From NCBI GenBank assembly GCA_028281065.1, contig JANQKN010000160.1, positions 1 to 64,000 of the forward strand: a stretch of DNA of 64,000 nucleotides, given 5' to 3'. Positions 52,589-60,224 of the stretch are shown in pieces (the first letter of the stretch is position 1; the number at the start of each line of letters is the position of its first letter). The notes beneath the pieces were generated by a model. It was given only the letters and a program-made list of their open reading frames with translations, ran no database searches and was not told where the DNA came from. The translations under genes were made by a program, and so were the position numbers. The stretch comes from Flavobacteriaceae bacterium. GTDB taxonomy: Bacteria > Bacteroidota > Bacteroidia > Flavobacteriales > Flavobacteriaceae.

Positions 52589-55500
52589 TCATTCTACAGT
52601 ATCTATTTCTAAGCTGTCTCTTTCTTTCAATAAAGAATCTAAAAACTGTTCGGTTAATTGTTCCTTTCTCAAGAAATCCGTTTCTATATCGATTCCTAAT
52701 TGTATCAAGAACCCTCGGAAGTTGTTCATGTAGTTCAGGAACTTTTCCTTTTCCTGTTGGTAGTATGCCGGGTCATCGTAGGTATACACCAATTCTACCA
52801 AACTTTCGTATTGGTTCATTTTGGTATATATCTCTTCATACATGCGCAATTGTTCATCCAAATCCATATCCCCATAATAGGTGAGGAATTCCTGATTCTT
52901 TTTGGCAGTTTCCTGATATACTTCACGGGCTTTTTCCACGTCTTCTATTTCGTAGTAGTTCTGAACAAAAGGTTCTAAAAGCGAATAGTACTCAAAATAC
53001 TTTACAGGCATCTTTTCCATGGCCAAATCCAACACGGTTTTGGCTTTTTCAGTTTTTCCTTCTTTAATAAGGGTTTCTGCCAATCGTGCAATGTGGCTTC
53101 GGTAAGTGATTCCATTTCTTCGGGTTTCGGTATCGTGATAGATATCCGGGCTGCCACTATTGCCCCAATCCCAACTCATAACGATGTCGTACATTTTATC
53201 GGCATCTATTCGGCCCATATCGAATGGGTTCCTTGGGTCTACTGGAGTTCTTATGGGAACCAGTTTGTAAACAACCCCGTCTAATTGTAGGTAATCCTTC
53301 ATCCATAGATAATCATCATCTCCAAAGGCACCTCCACTAAAATAAATAGGACGTTCCCAGTTGTTATTGGCAATAATATCCAACATAAGTAGGCGGTTTT
53401 TGTAAACAAAGTCACCTTTTAATGTAATGTCGATATACGGTACAATTTTATCCGCATCTTTGGCAGCTACTACACCGCTACGAAGTACCGCTTCCTTGTC
53501 TACAGGAATCCTGATGACCTTAGAAGGGAAAGAACTAATCATTTGTCCGCTGTTGAGCTCAACCTTAGTGGCTGCATTATCGCTTCCTGCCCAGTTCATC
53601 CATGTTTTAATATCCAGCGTATCCTCTTTGGTTTCCAGGTAGGCTATCACATCGCGGGTACCATAGGTATATTTGTCATGGGTAAGCTGCGAAGGGATTG
53701 GATCGCTGGTAAAGGCCTTTTTCTTCATATCGTCAATGTACCAATCGGTTTGGAACAAACTGGTATTGATTATACGGACATCTTGACGATATTCTTCTAT
53801 GTTTTGTTGGTACCAAAGGGCAAATGTATCGTTATCACCTATGGTAAAGAGGATGCTGTTGGGAGCACAGGAGTCCAAATACATCTTACCCATGGAGTTG
53901 GCGGTGTATCGATTGGATCTGTCATGATCGTCCCAGTTTTGGGTAGCCATGAGAACTGGTGCTGCCAATAGGGTTGCCCCCAATACAATGGGGATGGCGG
54001 TTTTGGGCTTAATGTACTGTTTTAATAGTTCGTAAAGGGCATACACTCCAAATCCTATCCACATGGCAAAAACGTAAAAAGAACCAACCAATGCATAGTC
54101 CCGTTCCCTGGGTTCGTAGGGTCGCTCGTTGAGGTAAACCTTTAAAGCCAATCCTGTAAAAAGGAATAGCACCAACAATACCCAAAAGCTTTTGTTGTCG
54201 TTTTTGGCATGGAAGACCAATCCTAGGATACCAAGTATTAATGGCAAGAAAAAGTAAGTGTTCCTTGCTTTGTTATCCGCTAGATCACTGGGTAAATTGT
54301 CTTGGGGGCCCAATCGCCATTCATCTATAATAGGGATACCACTGATCCAGTTTCCATGGAGTCTGTCCCCCTGTCCTTGTACATCGTTTTGCCTCCCTGC
54401 AAAATTCCACATAAAATAACGCCAATACATATAGCTAAACTGATGCTGGAGCATAAAGGTCATGTTGTCCCAGAAAGAAGGCTTTTTAATGTCGAGGAAT
54501 GGGCCAAATCGGGTTAGGAAATCATTGTACTCGTCCCAATCTACCAGATCCCTGGCATGGGCCTGTTTAAATTTTGCGACTTCTTCCACCAATCGTTGTT
54601 CACCACGGTAAGCATATTTTATACCAAACTCCACCCCATCTGTATGTGCTAGATAATTGGCATTGTGTTCTAAACTCCACATTCTGGGAAGGAGTGCTTT
54701 TTGGGCATCATCTAGGTTTTGCCCTGCGTTTTCCCATTCGTTAACCACTACATACTTTCCTGTCTTCAGATCTTTTTCGTATTTGGGCTTATCGTCTTTA
54801 TAAGGGTTTTGTGGATCCAATCCTACATAGGCTTCTGTAAACTGCGGGCCATAGAAAAGGTGGGTTTCGGGGTATTGTTCCCTGTTGTAATAGGCTAACA
54901 ATTCCCGGGCATTGTTCGGGTTGTTCTCGTTAATCACCGTACCGGCATTGGCTCGAATAGGAAGCATGAGCCAACTGGAAAAACCGATAAATATAAAGAG
55001 AACACAAAGTAATAGACTGTTGTACATAACATACCCGTGCTTTCGGGTATATTTTAATCCAAAATAGAACAGTGCGATAAATAGTAACCCTGCTATAATG
55101 GTCCCTGAATTAAATGGTAGTCCCACGGTATTCACGAAAAACAATTCGGAAGCACTGAAGAACTTTAGTGTCATGGGTAGCAATAGCTTAAAGATGAACA
55201 AAAGGATAGCTACCGTAACAATATTGGCAATGATGAAATTCTTGATGGTTATTTTCTTGTACTTCTTGAAGAAGTAAAGGAATCCTATGGCAGGGATGGT
55301 TAACAGGGCCATAAAGTGTACCCCAAAAGATAATCCTACAATAAATGCAATGAGGATAAGCCATCGATCCCCTCTAGGGGTAAACATTTCACGTTCCCAC
55401 TGGAGTCCACAATAGAACATAATGGACATAAGGCAGGCTGCGGCGGCATATACTTCGGCTTCTACGGCACTGAACCAAAAACTATCACTAAATGTAAAAG

Positions 55501-55891
55501 CCAGGGAACCTACTGCAGCACTTCCCAAAATGGCAATGCTGTTGTTTTTGTTGAGTTCGCTGTTCTTGGAAACAATATTGGATAGCAATATGGTGAGCGA
55601 CCAAAACATAAACAGTATGGTAAATGCACTGGCAAAGACCGACATGAGGTTAATGGTTAATGCAATGCTCGTAGCGTCCATGGCAAAAATGGAAAAGAAA
55701 GCACCGAGGAGTTGGTACAGCGGAGCCCCAGGAGGGTGCCCAACTTCTAGGTTACTGGAAGTGGTAATGTATTCCCCAGCATCCCAAAAACTCACGGTGG
55801 GTTCTACGGTTAGCCAATAGGTAAGGAGTGCTATCGCAAATACGGACCATCCTAAGATCTGGTTCCATTTTTTGAAATTGAAATCGCTCAT
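52589..55891 (-). CDS. DUF2723 membrane protein (putative protein O-mannosyltransferase-like)
   Basis: 1100 residues. The DUF2723 domain begins at the N-terminus with VSFWDAGEYITTSSNLEVGH and PPGAPLYQLLGAFFSIF, the conserved acidic/GHPPG motif of GT-C glycosyltransferase-like proteins. About 11-12 helices lie in residues 15-660, followed by a soluble periplasmic C-terminus (DNDTFALWYQQNIEEYRQDV) and TPR-like helices (about 970-1080). The family is related to eukaryotic TMEM260, an O-mannosyltransferase. A glycosyltransferase role is family-based inference. Operon with the polysaccharide deacetylase. Confidence 0.9.
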   Translation of the reverse strand: MSDFNFKKWNQILGWSVFAIALLTYWLTVEPTVSFWDAGEYITTSSNLEVGHPPGAPLYQLLGAFFSIFAMDATSIALTINLMSVFASAFTILFMFWSLTILLSNIVSKNSELNKNNSIAILGSAAVGSLAFTFSDSFWFSAVEAEVYAAAACLMSIMFYCGLQWEREMFTPRGDRWLILIAFIVGLSFGVHFMALLTIPAIGFLYFFKKYKKITIKNFIIANIVTVAILLFIFKLLLPMTLKFFSASELFFVNTVGLPFNSGTIIAGLLFIALFYFGLKYTRKHGYVMYNSLLLCVLFIFIGFSSWLMLPIRANAGTVINENNPNNARELLAYYNREQYPETHLFYGPQFTEAYVGLDPQNPYKDDKPKYEKDLKTGKYVVVNEWENAGQNLDDAQKALLPRMWSLEHNANYLAHTDGVEFGIKYAYRGEQRLVEEVAKFKQAHARDLVDWDEYNDFLTRFGPFLDIKKPSFWDNMTFMLQHQFSYMYWRYFMWNFAGRQNDVQGQGDRLHGNWISGIPIIDEWRLGPQDNLPSDLADNKARNTYFFLPLILGILGLVFHAKNDNKSFWVLLVLFLFTGLALKVYLNERPYEPRERDYALVGSFYVFAMWIGFGVYALYELLKQYIKPKTAIPIVLGATLLAAPVLMATQNWDDHDRSNRYTANSMGKMYLDSCAPNSILFTIGDNDTFALWYQQNIEEYRQDVRIINTSLFQTDWYIDDMKKKAFTSDPIPSQLTHDKYTYGTRDVIAYLETKEDTLDIKTWMNWAGSDNAATKVELNSGQMISSFPSKVIRIPVDKEAVLRSGVVAAKDADKIVPYIDITLKGDFVYKNRLLMLDIIANNNWERPIYFSGGAFGDDDYLWMKDYLQLDGVVYKLVPIRTPVDPRNPFDMGRIDADKMYDIVMSWDWGNSGSPDIYHDTETRRNGITYRSHIARLAETLIKEGKTEKAKTVLDLAMEKMPVKYFEYYSLLEPFVQNYYEIEDVEKAREVYQETAKKNQEFLTYYGDMDLDEQLRMYEEIYTKMNQYESLVELVYTYDDPAYYQQEKEKFLNYMNNFRGFLIQLGIDIETDFLRKEQLTEQFLDSLLKERDSLEIDTVE

Positions 55892-56081
55892 GAAGGTTTG
55901 CTCTTAACGTTGTGGCGAATTTACTAATTATCTGCCAAGCGGAATGATAAAAATTTACTAACGGAGCATAAGAGAAGTACTTTTGACTTAAAAAAGGGGT
56001 GGATTTTGGGACTAGACCCGAAAAACGGGGTTTTGTGAATGGAGTGGAGCATAGGTGAGCATCATTTTTCTGAAAAATTTG

Positions 56082-56112
56082 TTTGTGTGTCCCAAAGAAT
56101 GTTTTAAATTTG
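56082..56112 (+). promoter_or_regulatory. Promoter of tRNA-Gln
   Basis: TTTG (56082-56085), a 19-base spacer and TAAATTTG (56105-56112): the full Bacteroidetes consensus, 17 bases before the tRNA. Confidence 0.75.
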
Positions 56113-56129
56113 CGCCCACATTATGGTAT

Positions 56130-56202
56130 TGGCCCATGGTGTAACTGGCAACACGTCTGATTTTGGTTCAGAAGAGTCTAGGTTCGAGCCCTAGTGGGCC
56201 AA
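56130..56202 (+). tRNA. tRNA-Gln (anticodon TTG)
   Basis: 73 bases. Acceptor arms are TGGCCCA and TGGGCCA with discriminator A; the anticodon arm TCTGA/TCAGA has loop TTTTGGT, giving UUG; the T loop is TTCGAGC. CCA is not encoded. Confidence 0.96.
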
Positions 56203-56205
56203 CTT

Positions 56206-56241
56206 AAAAACCCCAAGCGAAAGCTTGGGGTTTTTGTTTTT
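56206..56241 (+). terminator. Terminator of tRNA-Gln
   Basis: CCCCAAGC (56211-56218), loop GAAA, GCTTGGGG (56223-56230), then TTTTTG. The A-run on the other side allows use by the convergent fur-type gene. Confidence 0.9.
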
Positions 56242-56257
56242 TGCGAGATTTTCAACT

Positions 56258-56641
56258 TTAATTAACCAAACACACTTCACATTTCCCTTGAATCAAAATC
56301 TGGGAAACAGTTACTTCGCGGTTCGGGATATTGGGAATATGCACATCTACGGATAAACAATCTACCTTGCCACAATTCAAACATTGAAAATGCGGGTGGG
56401 CATCTAAGTGTCCGGATATTGAACAATCCTGGCACTTCGCATACCATTTAATTCCGTTTTTATCTAAGAAAGAGTGTAGGATGCCATCGTCTTCAAGTTT
56501 ATCCAAAACGCGGTAAATAGTGGTCTTATTTAGCTTTGAATCAAGACGTTTAATCAACGCTATAACAGAAATAGCGCCAGAATCCCTTCGGAATTCATCC
56601 AACAACATCGCAACAGATTGTGTTTTTCTAATGATACCCAT
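56258..56641 (-). CDS. Fur-family metalloregulator (Zur-like by context)
   Basis: 127 residues. The N-terminal winged helix (SVAMLLDEFRRDSGAISVIA, LNKTTIYRVLDKLEDDGILH) is followed by the dimerisation domain with HPHFQCLNCGKVDCL and C-terminal CEVCLVN, two CxxC pairs that form the structural zinc site. A -7 box (TAACTTTG, minus strand, 56646-56653) ends 4 bases before the ATG, so the mRNA is probably leaderless. Two Fur-type palindromes lie in the gap to merC, so it should repress both itself and the merC operon. Zinc as effector is inferred from merC and folE. Confidence 0.93.
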   Translation of the reverse strand: MGIIRKTQSVAMLLDEFRRDSGAISVIALIKRLDSKLNKTTIYRVLDKLEDDGILHSFLDKNGIKWYAKCQDCSISGHLDAHPHFQCLNCGKVDCLSVDVHIPNIPNREVTVSQILIQGKCEVCLVN

Positions 56642-56645
56642 AGCA

Positions 56646-56707
56646 CAAAGTTATTACAACTTAGTTGCAATAACAAATGATATTTCTATATTTGCAACTC
56701 AGTTGCA
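56646..56707. promoter_or_regulatory. Divergent promoters with two Fur-family operators
   Basis: Minus: TTTG (56674-56677), 20 bases, TAACTTTG (56646-56653). Plus: TTG (56665-56667), 19 bases, TATATTTG (56687-56694). Operator 1 is GTTATTACAAC, TTA, GTTGCAATAAC (56650-56674), with one mismatch between arms. It covers the fur -7 box and the merC -33. Operator 2 is TGCAACT, C, AGTTGCA (56693-56707), a perfect palindrome on the merC start site. Shared core: CAACTnAGTTGCA. Confidence 0.8.
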
Positions 56708-56726
56708 TTAACACAATAGCATAGAA

Positions 56727-57131
56727 ATGAAATTAATTCTACAAAGATCGGATACATTTGGTGCCATAACGAGTACCCTATGCATGCTACATTGTCTTGT
56801 AACTCCCCTGTTTTTTATCGCTCAGGCAAGCGCTGCGGTGGGGCACGGGGAAGCCCCGGTATGGTGGCGGAGTTTGGACTATTTATTTCTGGTCATTTCT
56901 TTTTTAGCTGTATATAGATCAGCCCAAATCACTTCAAGCAGTTTTATAAAACCTGCATTGTGGATTAGTTGGATTGCACTCTTTGTTGTTATTGTAAATG
57001 AAAAGTTAGGGTGGATTCCCTTGCCAGAATATAGTATATATGCACCTGCAATGGCACTTGTGGGATTGCATCTATACAATCGGAACTATTGCGAATGTAA
57101 AACGGATAATTGCTGTGGAGATTATGAATGA
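56727..57131 (+). CDS. MerC-domain membrane protein
   Basis: 134 residues with four helices. The first carries the family's cysteine pair region (CMLHCLVTPLFFIAQA), followed by LDYLFLVISFLAVYRSA, ALWISWIALFVVIVNE and YSIYAPAMALVGLHLY. The C-terminus NYCECKTDNCCGDYE is Cys-rich and could bind metal. MerC was first known as a mercuric ion importer, but chromosomal members under Fur/Zur control are more likely involved in another metal, probably zinc (inference). First gene of the regulated operon; overlaps folE by 8 bases. Confidence 0.9.
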   Translation: MKLILQRSDTFGAITSTLCMLHCLVTPLFFIAQASAAVGHGEAPVWWRSLDYLFLVISFLAVYRSAQITSSSFIKPALWISWIALFVVIVNEKLGWIPLPEYSIYAPAMALVGLHLYNRNYCECKTDNCCGDYE

Positions 57132-57786
57132 GGAACAAATTGAAATAATAGGAGATAACCACATTTCTTTCAGCGCTGAAACCCCGCTGTTACCAAATGC
57201 ATTCGATAAGTCCGATGATGAAAAAATCGAAAACATTCAACAGTATTTCGGAATGATCATGGAGGAGCTTGGGCTTGACCTATCTGACGATAGTTTGTCG
57301 GGTACCCCCTATCGTTTTGCCAAAATGTATGTAAAAGAACTGTTCTATGGTTTAGACCCCAGGAATAAACCTAAACTTTCAACCTTTCAGAATAAATATG
57401 GCTACAAGAAAATGCTGGTGGAGCAAAAGATTACCATTGACTCAGCGTGCGAGCATCATTTTTTGCCTATAACCGGACATGCCCATATAGCTTATGTGCC
57501 CAAGGATAAAGTGATTGGGCTTTCAAAAATAAATCGACTGGTAGATTACTATGCACACCGTCCCCAGGTTCAGGAAAGATTGTCTTTGCAAATACTGAAA
57601 GACCTACAGAACACCTTGGGAACAGAGGATGTAATTGTTATGATTTGTGCCAAACACCTATGTGTTTCCTCAAGGGGAATAAAGGACAAAAACAGCTTTA
57701 CTACCACTATAGAATATGGAGGGTGTTTCGATGACAACTTAAAACGAGATCAATTTTTAAATATGATTAACAATCAAATAGACTAA
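57124..57786 (+). CDS. folE: GTP cyclohydrolase I (FolE type)
   Basis: Converts GTP to 7,8-dihydroneopterin triphosphate for folate or pterin synthesis. 220 residues from the ATG at 57124, 8 bases inside merC; a longer frame to 57040 is an artefact. The zinc site is present (DSACEHHFLPITGHAHIAY, then MICAKHLCVSSRG), with GLSKINRLVDYYAHRPQVQE. It is the zinc-dependent type. Its place under a Fur-family operator is notable: extra folE copies often serve when metal is short. Confidence 0.95.
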   Translation: MNEEQIEIIGDNHISFSAETPLLPNAFDKSDDEKIENIQQYFGMIMEELGLDLSDDSLSGTPYRFAKMYVKELFYGLDPRNKPKLSTFQNKYGYKKMLVEQKITIDSACEHHFLPITGHAHIAYVPKDKVIGLSKINRLVDYYAHRPQVQERLSLQILKDLQNTLGTEDVIVMICAKHLCVSSRGIKDKNSFTTTIEYGGCFDDNLKRDQFLNMINNQID

Positions 57787-57788
57787 TA

Positions 57789-58265
57789 ATGATAACAAAA
57801 GAACAAGTGCTGGAGGCTCAAAAGAAATGGGGGGAAGGCGTTGTACAAATAGGGTCATTAAAAGACAACAGGACAGAATGTGAGGCCTATGCAAGCCAAT
57901 TTCTCGATGAGCGCTATGCTTTTGAAAAAGGCCCTGTTTTATTTAAACCGACCAAATGCGCCATAGAGCAGTTTAGGCCCACCAAACCAGAAGCTTTGTC
58001 CTATTTCATTGCAGGAGAACACAGAGCTTGTGAGGAAGACAAGGGATTTGCTATACAGCCATGGACAAATGTAAGGTTTGATAATGCAGGGCTCATTTTA
58101 GAAGACAACCGTGCCATTGCTATGGGGAATTATTTTTTTACCGATTTAGATGGTAATGAGGCAAAAGTGGAATATACTTTTGGTTACAAGGTAATAGATG
58201 GGGTGTTGAAAATTGATGTACATCATTCCTCCTTTCCCTTTCCAAATCCAGAAACTGTGGTCTAA
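57789..58265 (+). CDS. NTF2/SnoaL-like small protein
   Basis: 158 residues starting MITKEQVLEAQKKWGEGVVQ, with FKPTKCAIEQFRPTKPEALS, GEHRACEEDKGFAIQPWTNV, and IAMGNYFFTDLDGNEAKVEY and IDVHHSSFPF near the end. This matches cone-shaped NTF2-like proteins (some databases mislabel relatives as phosphoribosyl-AMP cyclohydrolase). No catalytic function can be assigned. It starts 2 bases after folE and its stop overlaps the next start (TAATG), so it is firmly in the merC operon. Confidence 0.82.
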   Translation: MITKEQVLEAQKKWGEGVVQIGSLKDNRTECEAYASQFLDERYAFEKGPVLFKPTKCAIEQFRPTKPEALSYFIAGEHRACEEDKGFAIQPWTNVRFDNAGLILEDNRAIAMGNYFFTDLDGNEAKVEYTFGYKVIDGVLKIDVHHSSFPFPNPETVV

Positions 58266-58762
58266 TGCGTAAAAATCTGTTTCTTTTATGCCCAACCGAT
58301 TGCTTGGAATCCATTGTAAACAATGTATTTAAGCATGAGAATTATTTCTATACATCCCTCGGGAATTCTTTTGTCTCGGATATTGAAACATTGGGAGGCA
58401 TACAAGAAACGATTAAAAAGCACAATATCAAGATGATTTACTTTGTCCTTTCCAATGACAATGAAGTCATTTTAGACGCATTGGAGGGACAATTCTTTTC
58501 GGGGATTACAGGGTTGGAAACATTTTATGGTGAAATTGAAAGACAAAAAGAGCATTCGAATCTATCGAGCAAAACAGACGATCGTCAATTTGCTATTCTA
58601 TCGTATTATTTAAATAAAAAAATAAAAGAATTGCGATTTCAATTAAGGAGTTTGTTTAACAATCCCATAGAGATAAAAGGGCAAATTTATGATAGGTATG
58701 ATTGTACATTCAAAGATATATATCCTGATTTAATTTGTCTGGAAAAGCATTATTTGAATTAG
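58265..58762 (+). CDS. Unknown protein, last gene of the merC-folE operon
   Basis: 165 residues, soluble, with no signal or membrane helix. It opens with MRKNLFLLCPTDCLESIVNN, has a beta-alpha layout in the first half (MIYFVLSNDNEVILDAL) and a basic, helical second half (YYLNKKIKELRFQLRSLFNN). Two early cysteines (Cys9 and Cys13) could be functional. I recognise no family. It is translationally coupled to the NTF2-like gene by a one-base overlap, so it should share the Fur-family control. Confidence 0.75.
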   Translation: MRKNLFLLCPTDCLESIVNNVFKHENYFYTSLGNSFVSDIETLGGIQETIKKHNIKMIYFVLSNDNEVILDALEGQFFSGITGLETFYGEIERQKEHSNLSSKTDDRQFAILSYYLNKKIKELRFQLRSLFNNPIEIKGQIYDRYDCTFKDIYPDLICLEKHYLN

Positions 58763-59042
58763 ATATAAAATGAAATACAAGCGATGGGAATTGATTATTC
58801 TTATTTAGTTAGGTAAGAAGCTTGTATACAATGGGGATACTTCCTTTTATGGTAAGTTAGGGAGTACTCAACAATCCAATGGCTCCAAGAGATGCCGAAC
58901 TCGCGGAGCCTTGGTTTTCATTGAATAAGAAAGAGTAAAAGTTAAATTAGGTAATAGTTTGGGTTTGCCCGTTTAGTGAACGCGGGTTTACTTAGAAAAA
59001 CCCCTTGGTTTCAAGGGGTTTTTTGATTCTCGGGATTTTAAT
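58763..59042. other. 280-base non-coding stretch with hairpins
   Basis: No supported gene. It contains a long hairpin (CCAATGGCTCC at 58876-58886 with GGAGCCTTGG at 58905-58914), a second dyad (CCCGTT / AACGCGGG around 58968-58986) and the bidirectional terminator. Confidence 0.5.
58996..59024. terminator. Bidirectional terminator
   Basis: CCCCTTG (59001-59007), loop GTTT, CAAGGGG (59012-59018), A-run before and T-run after. It lies between the merC operon and the convergent coiled-coil lipoprotein gene. Confidence 0.85.
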
Positions 59043-59534
59043 TTATTGTTCCTCTTTCTCTTTATCCTCCTTCATCATTTTTTCATCTTCTTGGGTAACA
59101 CGCTCGTGGTCTTCTTTTATGCTTTGGTGTTCCTTCTCCATGGCTTCGTGTTCCGTTTTCATGGTCTCATGTTCTGCAGTCATTTCCTCTAGGGTCATGT
59201 CGCCAGATCCATGTTTGGTTTCCAATTCAGCATGTTTGGCAATTAATGCCTCATGGGCTTCAATAAGTTCCGCATGCTTGGAAAGTATAGCACTATGCTC
59301 ATTTTCCATGGCTAGGTGAATGGAATCGTTTTCAATCCCTTTATGAGCTTCGATCATCTGGTTGTGATCGTCTTGCATGTCGTTATGCTCTTTGGTCATA
59401 GCATCATGAGAGGCTTCCATGGCTTTATGCTCTTCAACCATGGCTTTGTGCTCTGGGGTTTCGGCTGGATTTTGTTTGCAAGAAAACAGGGAAAGTGTAA
59501 TTGCAAAAAGGACTAATGTTAGGGGTGTTTTCAT
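59043..59534 (-). CDS. His/Met heptad-repeat coiled-coil lipoprotein
   Basis: 163 residues, lipobox Cys19 (LFSC). From residue 29 almost the entire protein is one heptad repeat whose first position is His: 29, 36, 43, 50, 57, 64, then after a two-residue skip 73, 80, 87, 94, 101, 108, 122, 129, 136 and 143. Position +3 is Met, Leu, Ile or Val in nearly every repeat, so in a coiled coil His occupies 'a' and Met/Leu/Ile 'd'. The rest is Glu, Lys, Ala and Asp. The C-terminus is highly charged. No family recognised. Metal binding or pH sensing in the periplasm is inference. Upstream on the minus strand TACCTTTA may be a weak -7 box. Confidence 0.88.
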   Translation of the reverse strand: MKTPLTLVLFAITLSLFSCKQNPAETPEHKAMVEEHKAMEASHDAMTKEHNDMQDDHNQMIEAHKGIENDSIHLAMENEHSAILSKHAELIEAHEALIAKHAELETKHGSGDMTLEEMTAEHETMKTEHEAMEKEHQSIKEDHERVTQEDEKMMKEDKEKEEQ

Positions 59535-59672
59535 TTTTTTAAGATTTAATTAACAGTTAAAGGTATTCAATTTTGTGAAACCAAGGAGTTTGTTGCAGGA
59601 AAATAATTGTACTTTTAGCTGGTTATTATCATAGATAACAGAAGTTTACTTCGTTTTTTTAGACTTTTAAAA

Positions 59673-59978
59673 TTGAAGCAACGCCTAGGTACTCATATTA
59701 TCCCATTACTCTTTACGGTAGCCTTTCTTTTACCAAGAATTGCCGACCTTCATGTACTCGAACATTTATCTGAAGGCGATGCTCCAATTTCCTGTGAACT
59801 ATGCGATGACCTAATACAAACCCAGCAATTTGACCTCAGTTTAGCACAAGTCTCCAGTTATGAGGACGAAGTTCAGCATATCCCTAGTCAATTTGTTGTC
59901 TTTACCCACTATGATGTTCCAAGGGAAACGATAGTCTCTCCAACAAGTATTTATAACAAGCCTCCACCTATTGCTTAG
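59673..59978 (+). CDS. Small exported or membrane-anchored protein with CELCDD motif, TTG start
   Basis: 101 residues from TTG at 59673 (no ATG is available; the upstream in-frame stop is at 59616). A basic N-terminus and a hydrophobic segment (HIIPLLFTVAFLLPRIADLH) form a signal or anchor. Then comes LEHLSEGDAPISCELCDDLI with a CxxC pair, and the end YNKPPPIA. The ABC exporter genes start 246 bases later on the same strand. His and Cys near the signal suggest a metal-related role, but that is weak inference. No family assigned. Confidence 0.55.
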   Translation: MKQRLGTHIIPLLFTVAFLLPRIADLHVLEHLSEGDAPISCELCDDLIQTQQFDLSLAQVSSYEDEVQHIPSQFVVFTHYDVPRETIVSPTSIYNKPPPIA

Positions 59979-60224
59979 GGTAGAGCGAATTCCATTTACC
60001 GGACCTAAATAACATGATTTCTGAGCGGGAACCATTGCTTTATTTGTAAAGATCGATGTAGTCCTATTGGTTATAACCCTATGTGGTCTGGTTATATTCC
60101 AAGTTGCATACTGTGAAGTCTTGAACTTTTGGAGAAGCGCACTCCCCATTTTGTCCTATCGTAGTTCGCCTTTGCAACTGCACACTACATTATCAATTTT
60201 TATTATCAACCAATTTGTATTCAC

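Noticed and set aside
57040..57123. Longer N-terminus for FolE
   Set aside because: This stretch codes for the last helix and Cys-rich tail of MerC in another frame; the ATG at 57124 gives a normal FolE N-terminus.
58891..58901. ATGCCGAACTC, identical to a stretch of bacterial 5S rRNA
   Set aside because: Flanking sequence does not match 5S rRNA, the 11 bases sit in the loop of a different hairpin, and no 16S or 23S genes are near.
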